Assembly (NCBI RefSeq): GCF_040729435.1
Contig: NZ_CP160398.1
Span: forward strand, 5,313,001 to 5,377,000
Direction: 5' to 3'
Source of the DNA: Pseudomonas sp. HOU2
Lineage (GTDB): Bacteria > Pseudomonadota > Gammaproteobacteria > Pseudomonadales > Pseudomonadaceae
DNA length: 64,000 nt
Positions 37,395 to 46,870 of the stretch are shown in pieces. A model generated the notes under the pieces. The model had not been told where the DNA came from, ran no database searches, and saw only the letters and a program-made list of their open reading frames with translations. How positions within the stretch are numbered: position 1 is the stretch's first letter; each line of letters begins with the position of its first letter. The position numbers and the translations under genes are program-made.

Positions 37395-39488
37395 ATGAGT
37401 TATCAGGTTCTTGCACGTAAATGGCGTCCGCGCTCGTTCCGCGAAATGGTCGGCCAGACCCATGTGCTCAAGGCTCTGATCAATGCCTTGGACAGCCAGC
37501 GGCTGCACCATGCGTACCTGTTCACCGGTACGCGCGGGGTCGGTAAGACCACCATTGCGCGGATCATTGCCAAATGCCTGAACTGTGAGACAGGTATCAC
37601 GTCCAGCCCCTGCGGCGAGTGTTCGGTGTGCCGTGAAATCGACGAAGGGCGCTTTGTCGACCTGATCGAGATCGACGCCGCGAGCCGGACCAAGGTCGAG
37701 GACACCCGCGAGCTGCTCGACAACGTGCAGTACGCGCCGAGCCGCGGGCGCTTCAAGGTCTATCTGATCGACGAAGTGCACATGCTCTCCAGCCATTCCT
37801 TCAATGCGCTGCTGAAAACCCTCGAAGAGCCGCCGCCGTACGTCAAGTTCATCCTGGCGACCACCGACCCGCAGAAACTTCCGGCAACGATTTTGTCGCG
37901 TTGCCTGCAGTTTTCCCTGAAGAACATGACGCCCGAACGCGTGGTCGAGCATCTGACCCACGTCCTCGGCGCCGAAAACGTGCCGTTCGAAGACGACGCG
38001 CTGTGGTTGCTGGGTCGCGCTGCTGACGGTTCGATGCGTGACGCCATGAGCCTGACCGACCAGGCCATCGCCTTCGGTGAAGGCAAGGTGCTGGCCGCCG
38101 ATGTGCGGGCGATGCTCGGCACGCTGGATCACGGTCAGGTTTTCGACGTGTTGCACGCACTGATCGAAGGCGATGCCAAGGCGTTGCTTGAAGCCGTGCG
38201 CCATCTGGCCGAGCAAGGCCCGGACTGGAACGGCGTGCTCTCGGAAATTCTCAACGTGCTGCACCGTGTCGCCATCGCCCAGGCATTGCCGGAAGGTGTC
38301 GATAACGGTCATGGCGACCGTGACCGCGTATTGGCGCTGGCGCAGGCGCTGCCGGCCGAAGACGTGCAGTTCTATTACCAGATGGGCCTGATCGGTCGCC
38401 GCGACTTGCCGCTGGCGCCGGATCCCCGTGGTGGTTTCGAAATGGTCCTGCTGCGGATGCTGGCCTTCCGGCCCGCGGACATGGCGGACGCCCCGAGGCA
38501 ACCGCTAAAGCCAGTGGGGATCAGCCAGGCCACAGTTGATTCCGCAAACGCAGTGGCTGCCGCGCCCAAGCCTGCGCCGGTAGTCGCTGCGGCTGTTGCG
38601 CCGGCACCGGTTGTTGCTCCAGCGCCAGCCCCGGCTCCTGAGCCCGCGCCTGTGGTGGCCGCTGCACCCGCGCCAGAGCCAGAAGCAGAGCCTGAGCCAG
38701 TCGTCGCCGAAGCGGTGGTCGACCTGCCGTGGAACGATCCGGTCGAACCCGAGCCAGAACCCGAGCCGGTGCAGCAACCAGCCGTCGAGCCGGTGCTGGA
38801 AACCGCCAGCGAGCAGCCCGAGCTGCCGCCGATGCCGCTGCCGACCCCGGACAGCGTGGTGCCGGATGCGCCGGAGTGGGCGGCCGCGCCGATTCCCGAG
38901 CCGTCGGTCGCCGACGTCGATGCCGCCACCCCGGGTATGGACCTCGACGACGAGCCGCCGCTGGACGAAGACTACATCGAGCCGGACATGGATTCGGCCT
39001 ACAGCTACCTCGACGATCTGGCCAGCGAACACACCGCCGAGCCGGCCCCGGAACCCGAGCCGGAGCCTGCCGCCGCGCCGGCCACCGGTCTGGCGTTGCA
39101 ATGGCTGGAGCTGTTCCCGCAACTGCCAATCTCCGGCATGACCGGCAGCATCGCCGCCAACTGCACGCTGATCGCGGTCGATGGCGACCATTGGCTGATG
39201 CACCTGGACCCGGCGCACAGCGCGCTGTTCAACGCCACGCAGCAGCGGCGCCTGAACGATGCGTTGAACCAGTTTCACGGTCGCACGCTGACCCTGACCA
39301 TCGAGCTGATCAAACCCGAACAGGAAACCCCGGCGCAGGCCGCGTCCCGTCGCCGGGCCAACCGTCAGCGCGAGGCGGAGGAATCGATCCACGGTGATCC
39401 GTTCATCCAGCAAATGGTTCAGCAGTTCGGTGCGGTGGTGCGACACGATACTATTGAACCTGTCGATGCCTTGGTCGCCCAAGGCTAA
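37395..39488 (+). CDS. dnaX: DNA polymerase III subunit tau/gamma
   Basis: 697 residues from ATG 37395 (MSYQVLARKWRP). Clamp-loader AAA+ ATPase: Walker A GTRGVGKTT, a zinc module (CLNC ... CGECSVC), Walker B LIDEVHMLS and sensor 1. An Ala/Pro/Glu-rich linker of about 180 residues (about 375-555) precedes the C-terminal tau domain that binds the polymerase and DnaB. I see no A-AAA-AAG slippage heptamer as used in E. coli for gamma, so a shorter form would need another mechanism. It is followed by ybaB 67 bases later. Confidence 0.96.
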   Translation: MSYQVLARKWRPRSFREMVGQTHVLKALINALDSQRLHHAYLFTGTRGVGKTTIARIIAKCLNCETGITSSPCGECSVCREIDEGRFVDLIEIDAASRTKVEDTRELLDNVQYAPSRGRFKVYLIDEVHMLSSHSFNALLKTLEEPPPYVKFILATTDPQKLPATILSRCLQFSLKNMTPERVVEHLTHVLGAENVPFEDDALWLLGRAADGSMRDAMSLTDQAIAFGEGKVLAADVRAMLGTLDHGQVFDVLHALIEGDAKALLEAVRHLAEQGPDWNGVLSEILNVLHRVAIAQALPEGVDNGHGDRDRVLALAQALPAEDVQFYYQMGLIGRRDLPLAPDPRGGFEMVLLRMLAFRPADMADAPRQPLKPVGISQATVDSANAVAAAPKPAPVVAAAVAPAPVVAPAPAPAPEPAPVVAAAPAPEPEAEPEPVVAEAVVDLPWNDPVEPEPEPEPVQQPAVEPVLETASEQPELPPMPLPTPDSVVPDAPEWAAAPIPEPSVADVDAATPGMDLDDEPPLDEDYIEPDMDSAYSYLDDLASEHTAEPAPEPEPEPAAAPATGLALQWLELFPQLPISGMTGSIAANCTLIAVDGDHWLMHLDPAHSALFNATQQRRLNDALNQFHGRTLTLTIELIKPEQETPAQAASRRRANRQREAEESIHGDPFIQQMVQQFGAVVRHDTIEPVDALVAQG

Positions 39489-39555
39489 TAACTGAGGGCG
39501 TTCGGCGTTATGCGCCGGGCGCTGTTTTGATCCAAGTACTTTTGAGGTGATTCCC

Positions 39556-39894
39556 ATGATGAAAGGTGGCATGGCCGGCCTGATGAAGCAGGCGCAGCAG
39601 ATGCAGGAAAAAATGGCCAAGATGCAGGAAGAACTGGCCAACGCCGAAGTCACCGGCAAGGCCGGTGGCGATATGGTCACCGTGGTAATGACCGGTCGTC
39701 ACGACGTGAAAAGCGTCAGCATCGACCCTAGCCTGGTTGAAGGCCTGAGCGAAGACGACAAGGAAATGCTCGAAGCCGTGGTCGCCGCCGCCGTCAACGA
39801 CGCCGTGCGCAAGATCGAAGCCAACAGCCAGGAAAAAATGGGCAGCATGACCGCCGGCATGAACCTGCCAGCGGGTATGAAACTGCCATTCTGA
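39556..39894 (+). CDS. ybaB: Nucleoid-associated protein YbaB/EbfC
   Basis: 112 residues starting [20 protein letters not shown], the conserved start; an in-frame GTG at 39547 is part of the ribosome site region (TGAGGTG). Helical DNA-binding dimer with [12 protein letters not shown] in the beta core. It lies downstream of dnaX as in most bacteria; here recR is displaced by one gene. A terminator follows. Confidence 0.95.
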   Translation: MMKGGMAGLMKQAQQMQEKMAKMQEELANAEVTGKAGGDMVTVVMTGRHDVKSVSIDPSLVEGLSEDDKEMLEAVVAAAVNDAVRKIEANSQEKMGSMTAGMNLPAGMKLPF

Positions 39895-39923
39895 TTCGCC
39901 TTTGCGGGTTGGATGAGCTACAC

Positions 39924-39953
39924 AAAATGCCAGGCATTGCGCCTGGCATTTTT
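39924..39953 (+). terminator. Terminator after ybaB
   Basis: AAATGCCAGGC pairs with GCCTGGCATTT around a 5-base loop and ends in TTTTT. Confidence 0.88.
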
Positions 39954-39984
39954 GTTTCCGTTCCTCGGGCGTTCCGTATTCATT

Positions 39985-40108
39985 TGTGGCGAGGGAGCTT
40001 GCTCCCGCTCGGCGACGAAGTCGTCGTAAACCCTGAAAACCCCGTATACCTGAAAGAAAGCAGGTGGAGCGCTTCGCACTCCAGCGGGAGCAAGCTCCCT
40101 CGCCACAG
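39985..40108. repeat. REP pair, family A
   Basis: Inverted GTGGCGAGGGAGCTTGCTCC arms, 124 bases overall, between ybaB and the reductase gene. Confidence 0.9.
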
Positions 40109-40194
40109 GAGTCGAGTAGAAACATCGAACGCTGTGATGTCACCAAGGTCTGCTCCCTATACCCCTGAATTCCCCATTCACAGGAGACGCTGAC

Positions 40195-41229
40195 ATGTCC
40201 GACCCTCTGACCCTCAATCAACGCTTCGTCCTCGCCTCGCGTCCGGTGGGCGCGCCGACCCCGGAAAACTTCCGTCTGGAGCGCGAAGCGTTGCCGGATC
40301 TCGAAGACGGCCAGGTACTGCTCAAGACCCTGTACCTGTCGCTGGACCCTTACATGCGCGGACGCATGAGTGACGCACCGTCCTACGCCGCGCCGGTACA
40401 AATCGGCGAAGTGATGACCGGCGGGGCTGTCAGCCGAGTCGAGAATTCCCGTCATCCGAAATTCCACCAAGGCGATCTGGTGGTCGGCCTCACCGGCTGG
40501 CAGAGCCACAGCATCAGCGACGGCCGTAACATCATGCCAATCCCGTCCGGCCTGCCGAGTCCGTCGATGGCCCTCGGTGTGCTGGGCATGCCGGGGATGA
40601 CCGCGTACATGGGGCTGATCGACATCGGTCAGCCGAAAGAAGGCGAGACCCTGGTGGTGGCTGCAGCGTCCGGTGCGGTCGGTTCAGTGGTCGGTCAGGT
40701 GGCGAAGATCAAGGGCCTGCGCGCCGTGGGTGTGGCCGGTGGAGCCGACAAATGCAAATACGTGGTCGAGGAGTTGGGTTTTGATGCCTGCATCGATCAC
40801 AAGGCGCCGGACTTTGCCGAACAACTGGCCAAGGCTTGCCCGAAAGGCATCGACATCTATTACGAGAACGTCGGCGGGCATGTGTTCGATGCCGTGGTGC
40901 CGCTGCTCAACCCCAAGGCGCGGATCCCGCTGTGCGGGCTGATCGCCGGTTACAACGCCACTGAGGTGCCGCAAGGCCCGGATCGTCTGCCAATGCTGCA
41001 GCGTACGTTGCTGACCAAGCGTGTGCGGATTCAGGGCTTCATCGTGTTTGATGACTACGGCGACCGTCAGCCGGAATTCATCAGCCACATGGTGCCGTGG
41101 GTGCGCGACGGCAAGGTCAAATTCCGCGAAGACGTGGTGGAAGGTCTGGAGCAGGCACCCGAGGCGTTCATCGGTCTGCTGGAGGGACGCAACTTCGGCA
41201 AACTGGTAGTGAAGGTTGCCCAGGACTGA
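40195..41229 (+). CDS. NADP-dependent oxidoreductase, CurA-like (MDR family)
   Basis: 344 residues of the zinc-independent medium-chain reductase group. Substrate-side signature LYLSLDPYMRGRMSD near the N-terminus, nucleotide-binding segment AAASGAVGSVVGQVAKIKGL (Rossmann loop), and YYENVGGHVFDAV later. Related enzymes reduce 2-alkenals, curcumin or prostaglandin-like enones with NADPH. AGGAGA precedes ATG 40195. It lies between ybaB and recR, which are usually adjacent, and is isolated by a REP pair, so it is probably its own unit. Confidence 0.9.
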   Translation: MSDPLTLNQRFVLASRPVGAPTPENFRLEREALPDLEDGQVLLKTLYLSLDPYMRGRMSDAPSYAAPVQIGEVMTGGAVSRVENSRHPKFHQGDLVVGLTGWQSHSISDGRNIMPIPSGLPSPSMALGVLGMPGMTAYMGLIDIGQPKEGETLVVAAASGAVGSVVGQVAKIKGLRAVGVAGGADKCKYVVEELGFDACIDHKAPDFAEQLAKACPKGIDIYYENVGGHVFDAVVPLLNPKARIPLCGLIAGYNATEVPQGPDRLPMLQRTLLTKRVRIQGFIVFDDYGDRQPEFISHMVPWVRDGKVKFREDVVEGLEQAPEAFIGLLEGRNFGKLVVKVAQD

Positions 41230-41295
41230 GCATTTGACGCTGGCCAGAGGCGCGGGTATAAACCGCGTCTCGTTGTTTTGTCGGACTTTTTACCC

Positions 41296-41898
41296 ATGAG
41301 CTTCAGCCCTTTGATTCGCCAACTGATCGACGCCCTGCGCACTTTGCCGGGCGTGGGTCAGAAAACCGCCCAGCGCATGGCGTTGCAGTTGCTCGAGCGT
41401 GATCGCAGCGGCGGCACGCGCCTGGCCCAGGCCTTGAGCCAGGCCATGGAAGGGGTGGGTCACTGCCGCCAGTGCCGCACGCTGACCGAAGACGATCTGT
41501 GCCCGCAATGCGCCGACACGCGCCGCGACGACACGCTGCTGTGCGTGGTGGAAGGGCCGATGGACGTGTATGCAGTGGAGCAGACCGGTTTCCGTGGGCG
41601 TTACTTCGTGCTCAAAGGCCACCTGTCGCCGCTCGACGGTCTGGGGCCGGAGGCCATCGGTATTCCGCAGTTGATGGCGCGCATTGAAGAGGCGGGCACC
41701 TTTACCGAAGTCATCCTTGCCACCAACCCGACGGTGGAAGGTGAGGCGACTGCGCATTACATCGCCCAACTTCTGGCCAACAAAGGCCTGATCGCCTCGC
41801 GGATTGCTCACGGTGTGCCGCTGGGTGGAGAGCTGGAGCTGGTGGATGGCGGGACGCTGGCGCATTCGTTTGCCGGGCGTAAACCGATTTCCCTCTGA
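41296..41898 (+). CDS. recR: Recombination mediator RecR
   Basis: 200 residues from ATG 41296. Helix-hairpin-helix ([13 protein letters not shown]), a four-Cys zinc finger ([16 protein letters not shown]) and a Toprim domain ([15 protein letters not shown] and [11 protein letters not shown]). With RecO and RecF it loads RecA at gaps. The length is typical. A REP pair follows. Confidence 0.96.
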   Translation: MSFSPLIRQLIDALRTLPGVGQKTAQRMALQLLERDRSGGTRLAQALSQAMEGVGHCRQCRTLTEDDLCPQCADTRRDDTLLCVVEGPMDVYAVEQTGFRGRYFVLKGHLSPLDGLGPEAIGIPQLMARIEEAGTFTEVILATNPTVEGEATAHYIAQLLANKGLIASRIAHGVPLGGELELVDGGTLAHSFAGRKPISL

Positions 41899-41923
41899 CA
41901 GGTGTAGTGCCTGATCTGGCCCC

Positions 41924-42013
41924 ATCGCTGGCAAGCCAGCTCCCACAGTGATTTCGGTCGTTCACAATGTTGTGCACACCAAATAAACCTGTGGGAGCTG
42001 GCTTGCCAGCGAT
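41924..42013. repeat. REP pair, family B, with extended match to the pair at 43280
   Basis: Inverted ATCGCTGGCAAGCCAGCTCC arms. The left arm plus 22 bases of spacer (41922-41967) is the exact reverse complement of 43328-43373, so the acyl-CoA dehydrogenase gene is flanked by a 46-base inverted repeat. Confidence 0.9.
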
Positions 42014-42106
42014 GGGCGCACCTCGATTTGGCTGATTCACACAATTGAGTTGAAAACCAAGCAAGCGCTCGGTTAACGTCGGCCAACCCTTCGATGGAGT
42101 TCGCCG

Positions 42107-43255
42107 ATGCCTGCCTTCCAGGAATACTTCGACCCCAGCCACCAAATGGTCCGCGACAGCGTCAGACGTTTCGTCGAGCGCGAGATCCTGCCGGACATCA
42201 ACGCGTGGGAAGAGGCCGAAAGCTTTCCCCGTGAGCTGTACCTGAAGGCCGGGGCGGCGGGGATTCTTGGCATTGGCTATCCGGAAGCGCTGGGTGGCAG
42301 CCACGAAGGTGATGTGTTCGCCAAAGTCGCCGCCAGCGAGGAACTGATGCGCTGCGGTTCCGGTGGTTTGGTCGCAGGCCTCGGTTCGCTGGATATCGGC
42401 CTGCCACCGATCGTCAAATGGGCCCGGCCCGAGGTGCGCGAGCGCGTCGTGCCGCAAGTGCTCAGCGGCGAGAAGATCTGCGCGTTGGCAATTACCGAAC
42501 CCGGCGGCGGTTCCGACGTCGCCAACCTGCAAACCCGCGCTGTGCGTGACGGCGAGTTCTACCGGGTCAGCGGCAGTAAAACTTTCATCACCAGCGGCGT
42601 ACGTGCCGATTTCTACACCGTCGCGGTGCGCACCGGAGCGCCGGGTTTCGGCGGCATCAGTCTGCTGTTGATCGAGAAGGGTACGCCCGGCTTCACCGTA
42701 GGCCGCCAGTTGAAGAAAATGGGCTGGTGGGCCTCGGACACCGCTGAACTGTTCTTCGACGATTGCAGGGTGCCTGTGGGCAATCTGATCGGCGCGGAGA
42801 ACATGGGCTTCGCCTGCATCATGGGCAATTTCCAGAGCGAACGGCTGGCGCTGGCGCTGATGGCCAACATGACTTCACAACTGGCCCTCGAAGAAGCTCT
42901 GAAGTGGGCGCGTGAGCGCGAAGCGTTCGGCAAACCAATCGGCAAGTTTCAGGTGATCAAGCATCGGTTGGCGGAGATGGCCACAGCGCTGGAAGTATCG
43001 CGCGAGTTCACCTACCGCCAGGCGGCGAAAATGGCGGCGGGGCAGAGCGTGATCAAGGAGATTTCCATGGCCAAGAACTTCGCCACGGACACCTCGGACC
43101 GGATCACCAGTGAAGCGGTGCAGATTCTTGGCGGCCTGGGTTACATGCGCGAAAGCCTGGTGGAGCGGCTGTATCGGGATAACCGCATTCTGTCGATTGG
43201 CGGCGGAACGCGGGAGGTGATGAACGAGATCATCAGCAAGCAGATGGGGCTTTAA
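42107..43255 (+). CDS. Acyl-CoA dehydrogenase family protein
   Basis: 382 residues, typical length for the family. Conserved segments are visible: ALAITEPGGGSDVANLQT (FAD and substrate site), GSKTFITSGVRAD, the C-terminal helical domain with QILGGLGYMRES, and RLYRDNRILSIGGGTREVMN at the C-terminus. It oxidises an acyl-CoA to the enoyl-CoA, passing electrons to ETF. GGAG lies 8 bases before ATG 42107. No other beta-oxidation genes are near, so the chain length or branched substrate is unknown. Confidence 0.9.
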   Translation: MPAFQEYFDPSHQMVRDSVRRFVEREILPDINAWEEAESFPRELYLKAGAAGILGIGYPEALGGSHEGDVFAKVAASEELMRCGSGGLVAGLGSLDIGLPPIVKWARPEVRERVVPQVLSGEKICALAITEPGGGSDVANLQTRAVRDGEFYRVSGSKTFITSGVRADFYTVAVRTGAPGFGGISLLLIEKGTPGFTVGRQLKKMGWWASDTAELFFDDCRVPVGNLIGAENMGFACIMGNFQSERLALALMANMTSQLALEEALKWAREREAFGKPIGKFQVIKHRLAEMATALEVSREFTYRQAAKMAAGQSVIKEISMAKNFATDTSDRITSEAVQILGGLGYMRESLVERLYRDNRILSIGGGTREVMNEIISKQMGL

Positions 43256-43279
43256 TTCATTGGTGATGCAGCTGACGGC

Positions 43280-43371
43280 ATCGCTGGCAAGCCAGCTCCC
43301 ACAGGCTTTTTGGGGGGTACACAATATTTGTGAACGACCGAAATCACTGTGGGAGCTGGCTTGCCAGCGAT
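43280..43371. repeat. REP pair, family B, downstream of the acyl-CoA dehydrogenase gene
   Basis: Inverted ATCGCTGGCAAGCCAGCTCC arms, 92 bases overall; the right arm with its flank matches the left arm of the 41924 pair in inverse orientation. Confidence 0.9.
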
Positions 43372-43391
43372 GGCGCCAGTGAATGCGACGC

Positions 43392-43940
43392 TTACTTATC
43401 CGTCAGAGCAAACTGCGTCAGACAGAAAGTAGGAATCCCCATGTCCTCAAGACGCTGCGAACCCCCCAGCTCCGGCAGATCAATGATCGCCGCCGCCTCA
43501 TGCACCCGCGCGCCCATGCGGCGGATCAGGTTGGCCGCGGCGATCAGCGTGCCACCGGTGGCGATCAGGTCATCGAACATCACCACCGAGTCGCCTTCAC
43601 ACAGGCTGTCGGCGTGCACTTCGAGGAACGCTTCGCCGTACTCGGTCGCGTAACCTTCGGCCAGCACGTCCGCGGGCAGTTTGCCTTGCTTGCGGAACAG
43701 CACCAGCGGCTTGTTCAGTTGGTAGGCCAGCACCGAACCGATCAGGAAACCGCGCGCATCCATCGCGCCGATGTGGGTGAAGTCGGCTTCCACATAACGG
43801 TGGGCGAAGCTGTCCATCACCAGGCGCAGGGCCTTGGGCGACTGGAACAGCGGGGTGATGTCGCGAAAGATCACGCCCGGTTTCGGGAAGTCGATCACGG
43901 GGCGGATCAGGGATTTGATGTCGAAGGAGTCGAAGACCAT
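43392..43940 (-). CDS. apt: Adenine phosphoribosyltransferase
   Basis: 182 residues from ATG 43940 ([15 protein letters not shown]), preceded by AGGACA. It makes AMP from adenine and PRPP. The PRPP-binding loop [14 protein letters not shown] and the N-terminal [15 protein letters not shown] motif are both present. It lies 78 bases after anr on the same strand, the order also seen in P. aeruginosa. Confidence 0.96.
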   Translation of the reverse strand: MVFDSFDIKSLIRPVIDFPKPGVIFRDITPLFQSPKALRLVMDSFAHRYVEADFTHIGAMDARGFLIGSVLAYQLNKPLVLFRKQGKLPADVLAEGYATEYGEAFLEVHADSLCEGDSVVMFDDLIATGGTLIAAANLIRRMGARVHEAAAIIDLPELGGSQRLEDMGIPTFCLTQFALTDK

Positions 43941-44018
43941 CGTCGAGGTGTCCTGGCAGGGCTGCAAACGGCGCAGTATACCCGCGGCTGAAACGCTTCG
44001 CTCAACCGCGGATCGAGA

Positions 44019-44753
44019 TCAGCCTTCGAGCGAACCGCCGGCCAGGGCGCAGAGCTGAATCGGGTCGAGGATGTGAATCTCCTTGCCCTCGGCGGCGATC
44101 AGTTCGTTCTGCTGGAAGCGGGTGAACACCCGCGACACGGTTTCCACCGCCAGGCCCAGATAATTGCCGATTTCATTGCGCGACATGCTCAGGCGGAACT
44201 GGTTGGCCGAGAACCCGCGAGCCCGGAAGCGGGCCGACAGGTTGACCAGGAACGTGGCGATGCGCTCGTCGGCGGTTTTCTTCGACAGCAACAGCATCAT
44301 TTGCTGGTCGTCGCGGATCTCGCGGCTCATCACCCGCATCAACTGACGGCGCAGCTGCGGCAGTTGCAAGGCCAGTTCGTCGAGGCGTTCGAAAGGTATT
44401 TCACAGACCGAGGTGGTTTCCAGGGCCTGAGCCGACACCGGGTGTTTCTCGGTGTCCATGCCGGACAGGCCGACCAGTTCGCTCGGCAGGTGGAAGCCAG
44501 TGAGTTGTTCTTCGCCGCTGTCGCTCAGGCTGAAGGTCTTGAGGGCGCCGGAGCGTACTGCATAGACGGAATCGAAGGTGTCGCCCTGGCGGAACAGGAA
44601 CTCACCCTTTTTCAACGGGCGGCCACGTTTAACGATTTCGTCCAGCGCATCCATGTCTTCCAGATTCAGAGAAAGTGGCAGGCAGAGAGGGGCCAGGCTG
44701 CAATCCTTGCAATGGGCCTGGTTGTGAGCGCGCAGTTTGACTGGCTCGGACAT
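44019..44753 (-). CDS. anr: Anr, FNR-type oxygen-sensing transcription regulator
   Basis: 244 residues. The N-terminal Cys cluster C15, C18, C24 ([11 protein letters not shown]) plus C117 would hold the oxygen-labile [4Fe-4S] cluster; the cAMP-fold effector domain lies at about 35-150 and the C-terminal helix-turn-helix ([20 protein letters not shown]) carries the ExxSR recognition pattern of FNR proteins. In low oxygen the dimer binds TTGAT-N4-ATCAA sites. Four such sites occur upstream of hemN, ccoG, ccoN1 (weak) and ccoN2 in this window. AAGGA precedes ATG 44753. Confidence 0.97.
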   Translation of the reverse strand: MSEPVKLRAHNQAHCKDCSLAPLCLPLSLNLEDMDALDEIVKRGRPLKKGEFLFRQGDTFDSVYAVRSGALKTFSLSDSGEEQLTGFHLPSELVGLSGMDTEKHPVSAQALETTSVCEIPFERLDELALQLPQLRRQLMRVMSREIRDDQQMMLLLSKKTADERIATFLVNLSARFRARGFSANQFRLSMSRNEIGNYLGLAVETVSRVFTRFQQNELIAAEGKEIHILDPIQLCALAGGSLEG

Positions 44754-44907
44754 TTCTTAAATCCTTGTGGGAAAACACACATAAGCCGTAAGGGTAACCC
44801 ACGGGAGGACGTTCAGGCCAGCCTGTGGCGAGTTTGTCCCACGGGCGTAAAGCCGTAGGGCAAGTGGCCGATAAACAGGTATCAACACGCATGCAAGGAA
44901 CCTCTCG

Positions 44908-45390
44908 ATGGCCGCCATTGACACGCTGAATCCCGGTAACAACGGCGTTGCGTCTGTGCCGAGCACCGCCAGGACAGGGACCGACAGCGAGCAGAATCCC
45001 GCCTCTGCGCCGTTGGCAACCCCGACCTTGGTCGAGGGCGTCAAAGTGTCGCTGTCCGGCGCCTCCATCGAAAAATCCTACAGCGCCGGGGGCGAGAACG
45101 CCGACATCGAAGACAGCGGCTTGCCCGAGAACGTCCAGCAGTTGCTGAAGATGATCCGCAAACTGCAAAAAGAGATTGCCGAGAAGAAAGCCCGGATGGC
45201 CGCTGTCATGTCTGACAAAACCATGACCAACGAAGCCAAGGTCAACATGCTCGCCGCGCTGCGCGGTGCCATCGCCGCACTGAATACCGGGCTGATCAGC
45301 GCCAATCTGGCCCTGTCCAAAGTCATGGACCAGTCGGGCCTCAGCGCCGAGCAAAACCTCAAACTCGGCTCACTGCTGACGAAAAACTAG
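44908..45390 (+). CDS. Unknown protein with C-terminal helical/coiled-coil region
   Basis: 160 residues, start ATG 44908 with AAGGAA upstream. The first 55 residues are low-complexity and Ser/Thr/Pro/Ala-rich with no signal peptide; about residues 70-155 are strongly helical and charged (LLKMIRKLQKEIAEKKARM), a likely coiled coil, ending in SLLTKN. No family recognised. It is divergent from anr (154-base shared gap) and convergent with hemN, whose stop codon shares a CTAG with its own. Codon use resembles the neighbours, so it is probably a real gene. Confidence 0.75.
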   Translation: MAAIDTLNPGNNGVASVPSTARTGTDSEQNPASAPLATPTLVEGVKVSLSGASIEKSYSAGGENADIEDSGLPENVQQLLKMIRKLQKEIAEKKARMAAVMSDKTMTNEAKVNMLAALRGAIAALNTGLISANLALSKVMDQSGLSAEQNLKLGSLLTKN

Positions 45391-46769
45391 ATCACCCGCG
45401 AAAAGCGCTGGCGGTTCTGCTGTTCCAGATACGCGTCGAACACCATGCATACCGAGCGCACCAGCAGGCGTCCGGCTGGCAGCACTTCGATGCGCTCGCG
45501 CTCCAGACTGATCAGCCCATCGTTGGCCATGCCTTGCAGTTGCGGCCACAGCGCGCCGAAATAACCCTGAAAATCGATGTTGAACGCTTGCTCGATCTCG
45601 GCGAATTCCAGGCTGAAATTGCAGATCAACTGCTGGATCACCGCGCGGCGCAGGCGATCGTCGGCATTGCACACCAGGCCCCGGCTGGTCGCCAGTTGCG
45701 CGGCGGCGAGGGTGTTCTGGTACTGGTTCAGGTCGCTGTTGTTCTGGCAGTAGAGATCGCCGATCTGGCTGATCGCCGACACTCCCAGGCCAATCAGATC
45801 GCAATGTCCGTGGGTGGTGTAGCCCTGAAAGTTGCGCTGCAGGGTCTGTTCTTCCTGAGCAATCGCCAGCTCATCGTCGGGCAGGGCGAAGTGATCCATG
45901 CCGATGTAGCGGTAGCCGGCGGCGGTCAGTTGTTCGATGGTGCGCTGCAGCATTTCGAGTTTTTGCGCAGGGCTCGGCAGCTCGTGGCTGTTGATCCGCC
46001 GCTGCGGCATGAAACGCTCCGGCAGGTGTGCATAGTTGAACACCGAGAGCCGGTCCGGTTGCAGGCTGATGACTTCGTCGACGGTGCGCGCAAAGTTCTC
46101 CGGGGTCTGCTTCGGCAGGCCATAGATCAGATCAATGTTGATCGAGCGAAATTGCAGGGTGCGCGCCGCATCGATCACTGCGCGGGTTTCTTCCAGGCTC
46201 TGCAGGCGATTGACCGCCCGTTGCACCGCCGGATCGAGGTCTTGCAGGCCGATGCTGACCCGGTTGAAGCCGAGTTCGCGCAGCAGGCCCATGGTCGACC
46301 AGTCGGCCTCGCGCGGGTCGATCTCGATGCCGTAGTCGCCGGAATCGTCATCCAGCAGATTGAAGTGTTTGCGCAGGTGCGCCATCAGCTGCCGCAGTTC
46401 GTCGTGGCTGAGAAAGGTCGGGGTGCCGCCGCCGAAGTGCAACTGCTCGACTTTCTGCGTCGATTCCAGATGGCAGGCGATCAACTGGATTTCCTGCTCC
46501 AGCCGTTGCAGATACGGCTGTGCACGCCCGCGATCCTTGGTGATGACCTTGTTGCAGGCGCAGTAGTAACAAATGTTCGCGCAGAACGGCACGTGCACAT
46601 ACAGCGACAACGGGCGCTGCGCCTTGCGGCTGTCGCGCAGGGCATGGAACAGGTCGAAGGTGCCGACCTGACTGTTGAATTGCACGGCCGTCGGGTACGA
46701 GGTATAGCGTGGCCCCGCCAGGTCGTAGCGGCGGATCAGATCAGTGTCCCAACGAATGGCGTCGAGCAT
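45387..46769 (-). CDS. hemN: Oxygen-independent coproporphyrinogen III oxidase
   Basis: 460-residue radical-SAM enzyme that decarboxylates coproporphyrinogen III without oxygen in heme synthesis. The iron-sulfur motif CANICYYC (CxxxCxxC) lies in the N-terminal part after YTSYPTAVQF; FGGGTPTFL and GIEIDPRE follow. The length matches E. coli HemN. A perfect Anr box lies about 70 bases upstream of ATG 46769, so expression should rise when oxygen falls. Confidence 0.96.
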   Translation of the reverse strand: MLDAIRWDTDLIRRYDLAGPRYTSYPTAVQFNSQVGTFDLFHALRDSRKAQRPLSLYVHVPFCANICYYCACNKVITKDRGRAQPYLQRLEQEIQLIACHLESTQKVEQLHFGGGTPTFLSHDELRQLMAHLRKHFNLLDDDSGDYGIEIDPREADWSTMGLLRELGFNRVSIGLQDLDPAVQRAVNRLQSLEETRAVIDAARTLQFRSINIDLIYGLPKQTPENFARTVDEVISLQPDRLSVFNYAHLPERFMPQRRINSHELPSPAQKLEMLQRTIEQLTAAGYRYIGMDHFALPDDELAIAQEEQTLQRNFQGYTTHGHCDLIGLGVSAISQIGDLYCQNNSDLNQYQNTLAAAQLATSRGLVCNADDRLRRAVIQQLICNFSLEFAEIEQAFNIDFQGYFGALWPQLQGMANDGLISLERERIEVLPAGRLLVRSVCMVFDAYLEQQNRQRFSRVI

Positions 46770-46832
46770 GCGGGCATTCCCCCGGATAGGCTGGCAGTGT
46801 GGCGAGTCTATCGGGGTGCGACGACGGGGCTG

Positions 46833-46846
46833 TTGATTTGCATCAA
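46833..46846 (-). promoter_or_regulatory. Anr/FNR box upstream of hemN (TTGATTTGCATCAA)
   Basis: A perfect match to TTGAT-N4-ATCAA, centred about 70 bases before the hemN start, a distance that suits activation from near -41. Confidence 0.85.
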
Positions 46847-46870
46847 CGGCGGATTGGTAGTGATTGTTTT

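Noticed and set aside
37395..39488. Programmed frameshift making DnaX gamma
   Set aside because: No A-AAA-AAG heptamer with a following hairpin was found in the dnaX reading frame by eye.
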